Assembly (NCBI RefSeq): GCF_001295925.1
Contig: NZ_LJHQ01000024.1
Location: 93,218 to 157,217 of the forward strand
DNA length: 64,000 bases
Direction: 5' to 3'
DNA from: Allobosea sp. AAP35
GTDB taxonomy: Bacteria > Pseudomonadota > Alphaproteobacteria > Rhizobiales > Beijerinckiaceae
The position numbers and the translations under genes were made by a program. Shown here one piece after another: positions 1 through 9,159 of this stretch. The notes under the pieces were generated by a model. It worked only from the letters and a program-made list of their open reading frames with translations. It did not search any database and had not been told where the DNA came from. Within the stretch, counting starts at the first letter, position 1; every line of letters begins with the position of its first letter.

Positions 1-838
1 TGCAGGTCGTGCGCACGGTGCCCTCGAAGGCGCGCAGCAAGACCGGCAGGGTGAGCTGCCGGTTGGCCGCGACCAAAAGCAGCGTTGCCATCAAACCCAG
101 CGCCGCAGCCTCGGTCGGCGTCGCGACACCTGCATAGATCGAGCCGACGACAACAAGGAACAGCCCCAGCGGCGGGATCAGATGGCGCAGGCCAGCGACG
201 CGCTGGCGCCAGAGATCGTCGGTGTCGACCTTGGGGCCCGCCCAGTCCGGCCGGTACAGCGCCAGGCCCAGCACGATCGCGGAAAACAGCGCCGCCAGCA
301 TGAAGCCCGGGATGAAACCCGCAGCATAGAGATCGGCGACCGAGGTGTCGGTCAGCACGGCATAGATGATCATGTTGATCGAGGGCGGGATCAGGATGCC
401 GAGCGTACCGCCGGCCGCGATCGAGCCCAGGAAGAGGGGCCGGTTGTAGCCGCCCTTGTCCATGTTGGGGATCGCGACAGTGCCGATCGTGGCCGCAGTT
501 GCCACCGACGAACCGGAGGTCGCAGCAAAGATAGCGCTGGCGGCGATGTTGGTGTGGATCAGCCTTCCGGGCACGCGGGCGAACCAGGGCGAGAGCGCTG
601 TGAACAGCCGCTCGCTCATCCCCGAGCGGTGCATGAGTTCGCCCATCATGATGAACATCGGCGCGGCGATCAGGATGAAGTCGTTCGAGGAGTTCCAGGC
701 CAGTTCGCCGACGGCGCCGGTCATCGGGAAAAAGGCGTAGTTCGCCTGCAGCACATAGGCCATCAGGGCGAGCGCGGCGGCGACGGGGATGCTCAGCCCC
801 ACCAGCACGACGAGCAGCGAGACCGCGGTGCCGATCAT
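1..838 (-). CDS. dctM: TRAP transporter large permease, DctM family (3' end outside window)
   Basis: The first 279 residues of a TRAP transporter large membrane subunit are present, and the rest lies beyond position 1. DctM carries the ion-coupled substrate pathway in the inner membrane. The translation shows alternating hydrophobic helices and the family's glycine/serine-rich stretch (ATSGSSVATAATIG), with the conserved IPPSINMIIY segment near residue 170. The ATG at 838 overlaps the dctQ stop by 4 bp (ATGA), so the two are translationally coupled. No DctP binding protein is in the window; it may lie beyond the left edge. Substrate is not deducible, but the upstream hyuAB genes hint at a hydantoin- or oxoproline-like compound (inference). 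Confidence 0.9.
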   Translation of the reverse strand, partial: MIGTAVSLLVVLVGLSIPVAAALALMAYVLQANYAFFPMTGAVGELAWNSSNDFILIAAPMFIMMGELMHRSGMSERLFTALSPWFARVPGRLIHTNIAASAIFAATSGSSVATAATIGTVAIPNMDKGGYNRPLFLGSIAAGGTLGILIPPSINMIIYAVLTDTSVADLYAAGFIPGFMLAALFSAIVLGLALYRPDWAGPKVDTDDLWRQRVAGLRHLIPPLGLFLVVVGSIYAGVATPTEAAALGLMATLLLVAANRQLTLPVLLRAFEGTVRTTC

Positions 839-1449
839 GGCGTACCCTTCCCGCCGACGGCCGGGTTCTCGACGCCGGACTGCTCGATCTCCTCGGTCAC
901 CCGCAGCGAGCCGATCAGCGCGTCGAAACCGGGACGATCATGCGCGATCAGCCGGGCGATCGCCTGGATCGGGATCAGCACAGCCATGCAGGCAAACCAC
1001 ACCAGCCCGACGCACCAGATCCCCTGCGGGATCACCATCGGCGTCTGCAGTTGCGACACTGATTTGGCGTTCAGAGCCCAGGATTGCGAAAGCGTGCCCC
1101 AGGCGAACCAGGCCAGCGCCACGGCGATCAGGGCTAGCGCCAGTGAGGCGAGGATGTCGCAGACGATGCGGAGCTTATCGGGCAGGGCGCCGAGCAGGAT
1201 GTCGACGCGGATATTGGCCTTGGAGGTGACGGTGAAGGCCAGCCCCAGCCCGATGCAGGCCGCCAGCGCATAGCCTGAGATCTCGAAGCTCTCGACCATG
1301 CCGCGCTGGAACAGGAAGCGCGTGATCACGTCGATGGTGATGAGCAGGCTGCAGCCGAAGAGCACGACCGCGCCGGCGATCCAGGCCAGGATGCGCGAGA
1401 TGCGCTGCGGCAGCGGCTCGTCGGGCAGAAGGCGGGAAATGTCGCTCAT
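835..1449 (-). CDS. dctQ: TRAP transporter small permease, DctQ family
   Basis: The 204-aa product has four predicted transmembrane helices (about residues 18-45, 51-73, 88-112 and 129-155), the standard topology of the DctQ subunit that partners DctM. The start is placed at MSDISRLL because the upstream in-frame sequence is Pro/Arg-rich and not protein-like; no clear Shine-Dalgarno is visible, so the start is only fairly certain. The stop codon overlaps the dctM start. The gene lies 136 bp downstream of hyuB on the same strand, consistent with one transcript for uptake plus ring hydrolysis of a common substrate. That functional link is inferred from position only. Confidence 0.88.
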   Translation of the reverse strand: MSDISRLLPDEPLPQRISRILAWIAGAVVLFGCSLLITIDVITRFLFQRGMVESFEISGYALAACIGLGLAFTVTSKANIRVDILLGALPDKLRIVCDILASLALALIAVALAWFAWGTLSQSWALNAKSVSQLQTPMVIPQGIWCVGLVWFACMAVLIPIQAIARLIAHDRPGFDALIGSLRVTEEIEQSGVENPAVGGKGTP

Positions 1450-1585
1450 CGACGCGCCGGGGCGCGCGGGCGGGGGGTCGTCATCATCAAGGCCGGTCTC
1501 CAGGCGCCCGCTGCGCCTCGTCTTCGCATGTGACCACGCGTCAGGGTCCTGATGCAATAGTCCCGCCAGCGCGATGCCGCACCGC

Positions 1586-3253
1586 TCATGTGACGTAGCC
1601 ATCGGCCTTGTCGGCGGCGGTTGCCGCGGGGTCGCGCTTGCCGGGGTCGCCATGGCCGCCGCCGCCGGGCGTCTCCATGCGGATGATGTCGCCGGCCTGC
1701 AGCACGCAGCCGATCGTCTTGGCGGGCAATGCGGTCTCATTGCCGTCGCGGATCAGGCTCAGGCGGCCGCCGCGTCCGGGCTCGCCGCCGGCCAGCCCGT
1801 AAGGCCGCGAGGCGAAGGCGTCGAAGGAAGCGTTGAGCAGGCCGTGCTCGGCGATGAAGCGCCATTCGCGCACCAGCCCCAAGCCACCGCGCATCTTACC
1901 CGCGCCGCTCGAGCCGGGCAGGAAGCCGTAATGGGTGAAGCGCAGCGGGAAGATCGCCTCGATCATTTCGATCGGCGTGTTCTGGCCGTTGTGGAAGCCG
2001 GCCGAGAGGCCAGAGGGGCCATCGGCCTCCGGATGGCCACCCCAGCCGCCGATCTCGGCGTCGAAATAGACCTGCCGGCGCCCGTCGGCATGGCGGATAT
2101 TGACCGCGTGGTTGAAGGTCACGCCGTAATAGGAGGCGGGAATGCGCTCGGGGATCGCCTCCGCCAAGGCCTTCAGCACCGCGGTGGCTATCCGGTGGCC
2201 GGTCAGCATCCGCATCGAGACCGGCGCGGGAAACTGGGCGCTGACGAGGAGCCCATCGGGCGCGCGGACGGTGATCGGCCGGTAGCAGCCGGAATTGGCG
2301 GTCGCCTCGATGCCCGACGCCGCGATCACGGCGTAATAGACCGCTGAGCGGGTCGTCGCCATCGTCGCATTGATCGGCCCGCGTGCCTGGGGCGAGGACC
2401 CCGCGAAATCGACCGTGAGGCGATCGCCCGCGATCGTCAGGGTCACCGCGATGCGCTTCTGCCCCGCCTCCATGCCGTCGCCGTCGACGAAATCCTCCGC
2501 CTGGTAGACGCCATCGGGCAGTGCGGAGAGCGCGGCGCGCATCGCCGTCTCGGAATGGTCGAGCAGGGCTTCTCCGACGTCGCGCAACGTCTCGACGCCA
2601 TAGCGCGCCGCGAGCTGCCGCATCGCCCTGGCGCCGACCTCGAGTGCCGCGATCTGGCTGAGGAAATCGCCGCGGAAGGTCTCGGGCTCACGGACATTCT
2701 GCAGGATCGTGGCGAAGAGATCGTCCTGCATCTCACCTTCGCGGACGATCTTCACTGGCGGCAGCCGCAGGCCCTCCTGGAAGATCTCGACCGCATGGGC
2801 GTTGTAGCCGCCCGCCGCGCCGCCGCCGACATCGACATGGTGGATCAGGACACAGGTGATGGCGATGCGCCGGCCCTCGATGAAGACCGGCTTGAAGGCG
2901 AGGAAATCGGGCAGATGCTGGCCGCCGCAATAGGGATCGTTGGTGACGACGACATCGCCCTCCTTCCAGCGCTCCAGCGGCAGATGGCGGGCGATGATCT
3001 CCTGCAGGCAGAGTTCCATCGAGTTGAGATGGACCGGCATGCGTGCCGCCTGGGCGATATTGCGGCCCTCTCCGTCGAAAACCGCCGTTGAATAGTCGAG
3101 CAGCTCGCGCACCGTGGTCGAGCGGCTGGTGCGCCAGACCGTGATCGACATCTCCTCCGCAGCCGAGACCAGCGCATGCGAGACGATTTCGAGGAGGACC
3201 GGATCGACCTTGTGATCGACCTTGCCTGCGACTTTGCTATCGATCTGGCTCAT
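1586..3253 (-). CDS. hyuB: hydantoinase B / 5-oxoprolinase family protein
   Basis: The 555-aa protein matches the HyuB family in length. It starts with the typical DPVLLEIVSHALVSAAEEM segment and ends with the family signature GGGGHGDP near the C terminus. Members pair with HyuA in ATP-dependent opening of five-membered cyclic amides (N-methylhydantoinase, 5-oxoprolinase) or in related carboxylases. The ATG overlaps the hyuA stop by 4 bp (3250-3253), indicating coupled translation of a two-subunit enzyme. Substrate class within the family cannot be read from sequence by eye. A cytoplasmic location is expected, as no signal peptide is present. Confidence 0.93.
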   Translation of the reverse strand: MSQIDSKVAGKVDHKVDPVLLEIVSHALVSAAEEMSITVWRTSRSTTVRELLDYSTAVFDGEGRNIAQAARMPVHLNSMELCLQEIIARHLPLERWKEGDVVVTNDPYCGGQHLPDFLAFKPVFIEGRRIAITCVLIHHVDVGGGAAGGYNAHAVEIFQEGLRLPPVKIVREGEMQDDLFATILQNVREPETFRGDFLSQIAALEVGARAMRQLAARYGVETLRDVGEALLDHSETAMRAALSALPDGVYQAEDFVDGDGMEAGQKRIAVTLTIAGDRLTVDFAGSSPQARGPINATMATTRSAVYYAVIAASGIEATANSGCYRPITVRAPDGLLVSAQFPAPVSMRMLTGHRIATAVLKALAEAIPERIPASYYGVTFNHAVNIRHADGRRQVYFDAEIGGWGGHPEADGPSGLSAGFHNGQNTPIEMIEAIFPLRFTHYGFLPGSSGAGKMRGGLGLVREWRFIAEHGLLNASFDAFASRPYGLAGGEPGRGGRLSLIRDGNETALPAKTIGCVLQAGDIIRMETPGGGGHGDPGKRDPAATAADKADGYVT

Positions 3254-5307
3254 GACAGCGTCTCCCGGGTCGCGACGAGATCGCCCGAGGGGCGGACGAC
3301 GACCCGCCAGCCGGCGGGAATGATCAGCGTGGTGTAGGCTTGCTCGATGATGGCGGGGCCGTCGACGACAGCGCCGGCGCCGAGCCTGCCCTGCTCGTGC
3401 ACCGGGGCTTGCGTCCAGGCGCCGCCGAGATGGACCTGGCGTTCGCGCGCGGTGCCCGCCTCGCCGGCCTGCGGCGCGCTTGCGGTCGCCATGCCGCCCA
3501 GCAAGCCGACCGCCGCCAGCCGCATCGTCACCAGTTCGACCGTCTCCTCGGGATCGTCGAAGGAAAAGCGCTGCCGGTGCGCGTCATGAAAGCGCGCGCA
3601 AAGCGCGGCGAGCGCCGCATCGTCGCGCGGAACGTCCTCCAGCGGCACCAGCAATTCGAAGGCCTGGCCGCGATAGCGCAGATCGGCGGCGAGCTCGAGG
3701 CGCCTTTGCGCGGCGGGCAGGCCGTCCGCCGCCAGCAGAGCCTCGCCCTCGCGCAGCAGTTCCTCGGCGAGCGCCGCGAAGGCCGGACCCGCGCCGGCTT
3801 TCAGCGGCAGGACGCGGGTGCGGGCGAGATCATGGACGATGTCGGATTGCAGGATGCCATGGGCCGAGAAGGTCGAGGGATCCTTCGGGAAGATCACCGT
3901 CGTCATGCCGAGCTCCTCGGCGACCTCGACGGCATGAAGCCCACCGGCCCCGCCGAAGGACATCAGCGCGAAATCGCGCGGATCGAGCCCGCGCTCGAAC
4001 AGCGAGAGCTTGATCGCACCGGCAAGCTTGGCAACGACCACGGCAAGGATACCGGAAGCCGCCCGATCGCGGTCGAGACCGAGCGGGCCGGCAATGCGGG
4101 TATCCAGCGCCTGGCGGGCCCCGTCGAGATCCAGCGCGAATTCGCCGCCGAGGAAGGTGAGGGGGTCGAGCCGCCCCAGGATCAGATTGACGTCGGTGAC
4201 GGTCGGCTCGGTGCCGCCGCGGCCATAGCAGACCGGGCCGGGCCTCGCGCCGGCGCTGCGCGGGCCGACCTGGAGGCGCCCGGATGCGTCGAGCGAGGCG
4301 ATCGAGCCACCGCCGGCGCCGATCGTGCGCATGTCGACCATCGGCACGCGTACCGGCAGGCCGTCAATGTCGCCCTGCGCGACGACGGCCCGCCTTCCCT
4401 CGCGGATGACCGCGACGTCATAGCTCGTGCCGCCCATATCGACGCCGACGACATGGGGGAATCCGAGCTCACGGGCGACGCCCTCGGCCGCGAGCACGCC
4501 GCCCGACGGCCCCGAGAGCAGGAGTTTGACCGGCGCCTCGCCGGCCGCGTGCGGCGTGGTCGCCCCGCCATTGGACTGCACGAGATAGAGCGGCGCCGTC
4601 AGCCCCTCTGCCGCGATGCGCGCCAGCAGCGCGTCGATATAGCGCCGCACCACCGGGATCAGCAGCGCGTTGAGCACCGTCGTCGAGGTCCGCTCGAATT
4701 CGCGGATCTCGGGCGAGACCTCATGCGAGCAGGAGACCGCCAGATTCGGCAGGCGTGCCTGCAACCGCTTGGCGATTGCGATTTCATGGGCAGGGTTGGT
4801 GAAGCCGTTGAGGAGCGCGACAGCGCAGACGCTCGCGCCCGAAGCGGCGACCTTGTCGATCGCCGCCTCGACGCTGGCCTCGTCGAGCGTGGTCAGCACC
4901 TCGCCGCCCGGCCCGATGCGCTCGACCACGCCGAAACGTCGCCGGCGCGGCACGAGCACGGATTGGGGTTCCGGCTTGAGGCGGTAGATCTCCTTGCGGG
5001 CGTGCCGGCCGATCTCCAGCACGTCCTCGAAGCCGGCCGTGGTGATCAGCGCGCCCTCGGGCAGGTTGCGGGTCAACACCGCATTGGTCGCGATCGTCGT
5101 GCCATGCATCAGCAAGGAGACATCCGACAAGGCGAAGCCGAAGCGTGCAGCAGCGCCTTTGATGGCGTTCATCAGACCCAGCGACGGATCGTCGGGCGTC
5201 GTCGCCGATTTGAAGCTTTGCGTCTCGCCGCTGGCTTCGTTGAGGTATTCGAGGTCTGTGAACGTTCCACCGATGTCGACGGCGATGCGGATTCGCTTGG
5301 CCTGCAT
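3250..5307 (-). CDS. hyuA: hydantoinase A / 5-oxoprolinase family protein
   Basis: The 685-aa HyuA subunit has the family ATPase-fold elements: an N-terminal RIAVDIGGTFTD motif at about residue 7, MHGTTIATNAVL near residue 68, and a second phosphate-loop-like VGVDMGGTSYDVAV in the middle. In the family these sites bind and hydrolyse ATP while the HyuA/HyuB complex opens a cyclic amide. It is the first gene of a probable hyuA-hyuB-dctQ-dctM transcript. The ATG at 5307 follows a modest GGA element. N-methylhydantoinase, oxoprolinase and caprolactamase-like activities are all possible. The upstream 358-bp gap holds its promoter, which I could not identify. Confidence 0.93.
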   Translation of the reverse strand: MQAKRIRIAVDIGGTFTDLEYLNEASGETQSFKSATTPDDPSLGLMNAIKGAAARFGFALSDVSLLMHGTTIATNAVLTRNLPEGALITTAGFEDVLEIGRHARKEIYRLKPEPQSVLVPRRRRFGVVERIGPGGEVLTTLDEASVEAAIDKVAASGASVCAVALLNGFTNPAHEIAIAKRLQARLPNLAVSCSHEVSPEIREFERTSTTVLNALLIPVVRRYIDALLARIAAEGLTAPLYLVQSNGGATTPHAAGEAPVKLLLSGPSGGVLAAEGVARELGFPHVVGVDMGGTSYDVAVIREGRRAVVAQGDIDGLPVRVPMVDMRTIGAGGGSIASLDASGRLQVGPRSAGARPGPVCYGRGGTEPTVTDVNLILGRLDPLTFLGGEFALDLDGARQALDTRIAGPLGLDRDRAASGILAVVVAKLAGAIKLSLFERGLDPRDFALMSFGGAGGLHAVEVAEELGMTTVIFPKDPSTFSAHGILQSDIVHDLARTRVLPLKAGAGPAFAALAEELLREGEALLAADGLPAAQRRLELAADLRYRGQAFELLVPLEDVPRDDAALAALCARFHDAHRQRFSFDDPEETVELVTMRLAAVGLLGGMATASAPQAGEAGTARERQVHLGGAWTQAPVHEQGRLGAGAVVDGPAIIEQAYTTLIIPAGWRVVVRPSGDLVATRETLS

Positions 5308-5665
5308 GAATTCCAGGATCCGGAAGTGAGAGTGGCTTAACTAGAATCGTCGCATATGTCGCTCAGGCGGCGGTCGAGACCTATGGCTGGTTAGGCCCCC
5401 GCAACCGTATCAAAACCAACCCGTCGCAAAAAAGCGGCGGGTTTTCTCGTTCGAACCGCAAGCCTCGACGCTTGGTCCGTTGCGCTTGTGTACAGACATG
5501 CCAACCCATGCCTATTGGCGGAAGATGTCATGACGAACGCTCCGCGCAACCTACCCGCATCGACACCGATATAACAAACATCGCCGCGATCGACGAAGCG
5601 GCTCGGGCCGCCGGAGGGTTCCGTCGCGGCGGAGGACAAGGCGCAGCAGCAGGCTCCGAAGACTG
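5308..5665. other. intergenic region upstream of hyuA
   Basis: This 358-bp stretch contains no convincing gene. It separates the 3' end of the SLC13 gene from hyuA, both on the minus strand. A stem-loop with a terminator-like shape lies at 5418-5443 and is listed separately. A 12-codon plus-strand reading frame (start about 5355) sits just before the hairpin; it has no visible ribosome site and I do not call it a gene. Confidence 0.5.
5418..5443. terminator. intrinsic-terminator-like hairpin
   Basis: A 10-bp stem (5418-5427 pairs with 5434-5443, one G-U pair) encloses a six-A loop and is followed on the plus strand by TTTTCTC-type sequence. Read on the minus strand the loop is six U and a T-rich run follows further on. 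It could end minus-strand transcription from the SLC13/Mrp operon, about 220 bp after its stop codon, or end a short plus-strand transcript. No plus-strand gene precedes it. Confidence 0.5.
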
Positions 5666-7477
5666 TCAGAACCGCCAGATCAGCGGCACGTAGAACACCG
5701 CCATCACGAAGAACCAGATCATCAGCGGCAGGCCGAGCTTCCAGTAATCGCCGAAGGCGTAGCCGCCGGGGCCCATGACCATCAGGTTCGTCGAGGTCGC
5801 GATCGGCGTCATGAAGGAGGCCGAGCCGGCGATGCACAGGCTCATCAGGATCGGTCGGGGCGAGACGCCCAGGCTGGCGGCGGCCGCCATCGCGATCGGG
5901 ATCACCAGCATGGTGGTGGCCGTGTTGCTCATGATCTGGCCGAGGCAGGCGGTGAGCAGGAACAGGCCGGCGAGGAAGACCGTCGGCCCGCCGCCGCCGG
6001 TCAGCGCCACGAGCTGGCGCGCGACGAGATCGGCCGCGCCTGACTGCACCATTGCGATCGAGAGCGGCATCATCGCTCCGATCAGGATGATCGTGGTCCA
6101 GTGGATCGCGCGATAGGCCTCCTCGACCGAGAGGATGCCGGCGCCGATCAGCGCCAGCGCGCAGATGAGCGCGGCGACCGCGGGCGGCACGAAGCCTGTC
6201 GCCAGCAGCAGGACGAGTGCGCCGAGCGCAGCCAGCGCGACGCCGGCGCCTGCGCCCATCGGCACCGCCTGGCGGCGGACGAGGTCGGGTGAGTTGACGA
6301 CCAGCACGTCCGGGTCGGCCAGCCTCAGATCGAGCGCGCGCCAGCTTCCTTTCAGCAGGATCGTGTCGCCGGCCCGCAGGGTCGGCGATTCGATATCAAG
6401 ATCGACGCCCGCGCGCTGCACCGCCAGCACGATCAGATCGCCGCTTTCGGTGGTCATGCCGGGATGCATGGCCTGCCCGATCAGCTTCGAGCGCGGCGGG
6501 ATCACGACCTCGGCGAGGCCGGTGCGCTGGTTCAGCAGCGCCCCGGCAGCGGCGCCGTCATCGGCCTCGTCGCGCGGTGCGAGATGCCGTTCCGCGCAAA
6601 GACGGGCGATGGCCTCGCCCTCGCCCCTGACCAGCAGATAATCACCCTCTTGAACAGCCTCCACGCCGCGCGGCCGGCCCGATGCGCCATCCAGGGCGGA
6701 AACGAGCTCGACCCTGCCATGGCGGGACAGGTCCAGCTCCGCGGAACCCAGACCGACCAGATCCGAGCTCGCCCGCACGCGCAGATGGAAGAAGCCGTCG
6801 GTGAGGCCGTAATGCTCGACCAGGGTCTGCGCATGCTGGCTGAAATCAGCCGGCAGCCTCGCATTGCCTTGCGCCGGCAGCAGGCGCTTGCCCAGGAGCA
6901 GGATGATCAGCATCGTGCCCGCGAGCAATGGCAGGCCGACGAGCGCGAATTCCGCGAAGCCGAAACCGGTGAGGCCATTGTCCTCCAGCGCCTCGGAAAC
7001 GAGGATGTTCTTGGGCGCGCCGGTCAGGAGAATGTTGGCGCCAGCATGGGCCGAGAAGGCGAGCGGCATCAGGAGCAGCGTCGGCGATTGCCGCAGCCGG
7101 ATCGCCGCCAGGACCACGACCGGCATCAGCGCCGCGACCGCGCCGCCGCCGCTGATCAGCGCGGTCAGCGCCCCGGCTGCGGCCATGATGATCACGAGCA
7201 GGCGGTTCTTGCTCTCGCCGGCTTTGGCGATCAGGATCTGCCCGGCCCAGGCGGTGACGCCGGTCTTGTCCAGCGCGGCGCTGACGATGAACAGGCTGGC
7301 GACGAACATCACTGCGCGGTCGCCGAACCCCGCCAGCGCCTGCTCCAGCGTGACGACGCCTAGCGCCCAGAGCGACAGGGCCGCGCCGATCGCCACCACC
7401 ACCACCGGCAGCCGGTTCCAGGCGAAGAAGGCGATCGTCACCGCGACGACGAGGGCTGTGCTTTCGATGGCGTTCAC
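5666..7477 (-). CDS. SLC13-family permease with central TrkA-C domains
   Basis: The 603-aa membrane protein has a hydrophobic N-terminal half, two soluble RCK_C/TrkA-C-like segments (about residues 215-290 and 310-385), and a second hydrophobic half ending in the TPIATSTN-type anion-transporter motif and MGPGGYAFGDYWKLGLP. This is the architecture of SLC13/DASS-like permeases of sulfate, C4-acids or other anions. The GTG at 7477 is chosen by alignment with the paralogue at 30891-32729, which starts at the equivalent residue; upstream in-frame sequence is not protein-like. It lies 50 bp after the last Mrp gene on the same strand and is probably co-transcribed with it. Substrate unknown. Confidence 0.88.
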   Translation of the reverse strand: MNAIESTALVVAVTIAFFAWNRLPVVVVAIGAALSLWALGVVTLEQALAGFGDRAVMFVASLFIVSAALDKTGVTAWAGQILIAKAGESKNRLLVIIMAAAGALTALISGGGAVAALMPVVVLAAIRLRQSPTLLLMPLAFSAHAGANILLTGAPKNILVSEALEDNGLTGFGFAEFALVGLPLLAGTMLIILLLGKRLLPAQGNARLPADFSQHAQTLVEHYGLTDGFFHLRVRASSDLVGLGSAELDLSRHGRVELVSALDGASGRPRGVEAVQEGDYLLVRGEGEAIARLCAERHLAPRDEADDGAAAGALLNQRTGLAEVVIPPRSKLIGQAMHPGMTTESGDLIVLAVQRAGVDLDIESPTLRAGDTILLKGSWRALDLRLADPDVLVVNSPDLVRRQAVPMGAGAGVALAALGALVLLLATGFVPPAVAALICALALIGAGILSVEEAYRAIHWTTIILIGAMMPLSIAMVQSGAADLVARQLVALTGGGGPTVFLAGLFLLTACLGQIMSNTATTMLVIPIAMAAAASLGVSPRPILMSLCIAGSASFMTPIATSTNLMVMGPGGYAFGDYWKLGLPLMIWFFVMAVFYVPLIWRF

Positions 7478-7527
7478 GGGCGCGCGTCCAGGGCTTTGCT
7501 TCGGGGGTCCAGGCTGCCGGTCTTCAT

Positions 7528-9159
7528 CTATGCCGCCAGCAGGAAGCCGCCGCCAAGCCAGATGACGAGGCCAAGAAGCACGAGCCCGGCCGCAGACCAG
7601 AGCCGCAGGCGCGAATCGAGCCGCTCGATCGCGGCTGGCATGCGGGCGAGGCGCGGGGCCTGCCGCTCCGCCAGCACCAGGATGTCGCCCTCCGGCACGC
7701 GTCCCGCCAGACCCGCGAAGCGACCCGCACCCATGAAGATCACGACCCCCAGCATCATCGGCCAGACGAGCTTCCAGAGAGAGGCAAGGCTCCAGGCGCT
7801 GGCGAGCGCATCGCCCGACAGGGTCGGGTATAGCCACCAGGGAATAACGAGTGAGGCGGCAGCGACGATCAGGAACGGCAGGGTTTCGGCCGGCGGGGCG
7901 CTCGCGCCCGGGTTGTCCGCCGTCTCGCGCGCGATCACGGCGATGAAATGCAGCATCAGCATCGTGCTGCCGGCGGCCGCGAGCGAAACGGCGATGCTGA
8001 GCAGGCCGTAACCCAGCATCGGCTTGACCGCGAGCTTGGCGAGCGCGCCGCTGGTCAGGGGCAGGCCGGCAAGACTCAGCGCCAGTAGCCCGGTGATCAG
8101 CAGTACCGGGCGCCGATGCGCCCCGCCGCAGGCGAGGGCGATGCCGACCGCCAGAAACAGCCCGCCTTTGACCAGCGTGTGATGCAGGCCGTAATAGGCC
8201 GCCAGTCCCGGTGCCGAGGGGTCGCCCGCTGCCAGCCCTGCACCGAGGATCGCGGCGACCAGACCCATCTGGCTGACGGTCGAATAGGCCAGGATCGTCT
8301 TGGGCCGCTGCTGCATCACGCCGAGCGCCGCGCCGCCAAAGGCGGTCAGAATGCCGACCGTGCCAAGTAGCCCGCCCCAGGCCGGCAATGCGGCCTCGAA
8401 GGGCAGGAAGCGGATCAGCCCGATCACGCCGGCCTTCACCAGCACGCCGCTGAGCACCGCCGAGGCCGGCATCGGCGCGGCCGGGTGGGCGAGCGGCAGC
8501 CAGACATGCAGCGGGATCAGCCCCATCTTGAGCGCGAAGCCCAGGATCAGCAACGCCACGATGCCGTCCTTCATCGGCGAGCCCGGCAGCGCCGCCACCG
8601 CATCGCGGATCAGCGGGTTGGGATCGGGCTGTCCTGCTGCCAGCATGACGAAGGCAAACAGCAGGAAGGCCTCGCCCAGCAGCGCGAGCACCATGTAGAC
8701 GAGGCCGGCGCGCTTGGCGGCTGGGGTCTGCTCATGCGCGACGAGACCATAGGCCGAGAGGCTCGCCAGCGTGAACAGCAGGTAGAAGCCGGCGATATCG
8801 GCGACGATGAGGACGCCGAGGCTGCCCGCCAGCGTCAGCGGCCACCAGACGCAGAACCCCGTCAGCCCCGGCTTGCCGCGCAGATAGGAGGCGGCATAGG
8901 CCCCTGCCGCGCCCCAGAGCAGCGCCGCCCCGCCGAGCAGGATCGCGCCGGTCTGGTCGAGCGCCAGCGTCATCCGGAACGGCACGGGGAAGGAGACGCT
9001 TGTGCCAGCCGGCAGCCACCAGGCCGCCAAAAGGGCGGGCATAGGTGCAAGCCAGAGCAGCCCCGGCACCCGCGCCTGGAACGCGCGGGAGAGACAGCCA
9101 GCCGCCAGCGCCAGCGGCACCAGCAGCGCAGCGGCCAGCAGCAGCCCGGCGGCGCTCAT
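7528..9159 (-). CDS. proton-conducting antiporter subunit, MrpA/MrpD-like (NuoL/M/N family)
   Basis: The 543-aa polytopic protein belongs to the Proton_antipo_M family. It contains the family core ALKMGLIPLHVWLPLAHPAAP, with the conserved membrane Lys and the Pro-Leu-His before the second half, and the YSTVSQMGL segment. It is the second of two consecutive antiporter-like subunits in this cluster and lacks the MrpA C-terminal extension, which is instead carried by the gene at 11011-11967. The ATG at 9159 overlaps the upstream gene's stop by 4 bp. It may take the place of the MrpA N-terminal domain in the complex (inference). Inner membrane. Confidence 0.9.
   Translation of the reverse strand: MSAAGLLLAAALLVPLALAAGCLSRAFQARVPGLLWLAPMPALLAAWWLPAGTSVSFPVPFRMTLALDQTGAILLGGAALLWGAAGAYAASYLRGKPGLTGFCVWWPLTLAGSLGVLIVADIAGFYLLFTLASLSAYGLVAHEQTPAAKRAGLVYMVLALLGEAFLLFAFVMLAAGQPDPNPLIRDAVAALPGSPMKDGIVALLILGFALKMGLIPLHVWLPLAHPAAPMPASAVLSGVLVKAGVIGLIRFLPFEAALPAWGGLLGTVGILTAFGGAALGVMQQRPKTILAYSTVSQMGLVAAILGAGLAAGDPSAPGLAAYYGLHHTLVKGGLFLAVGIALACGGAHRRPVLLITGLLALSLAGLPLTSGALAKLAVKPMLGYGLLSIAVSLAAAGSTMLMLHFIAVIARETADNPGASAPPAETLPFLIVAAASLVIPWWLYPTLSGDALASAWSLASLWKLVWPMMLGVVIFMGAGRFAGLAGRVPEGDILVLAERQAPRLARMPAAIERLDSRLRLWSAAGLVLLGLVIWLGGGFLLAA

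Noticed and set aside
182..1273. Long plus-strand open frame opposite dctM/dctQ
   Set aside because: It is antisense to clear TRAP subunits, is Arg/Asp/His-rich with no fold or family pattern, and has no ribosome site. It is a GC-rich shadow.
3340..5340. 666-codon plus-strand frame opposite hyuA
   Set aside because: Composition dominated by Arg, Gly, Asp and His with no hydrophobic core; fully antisense to hyuA, whose motifs are clear.
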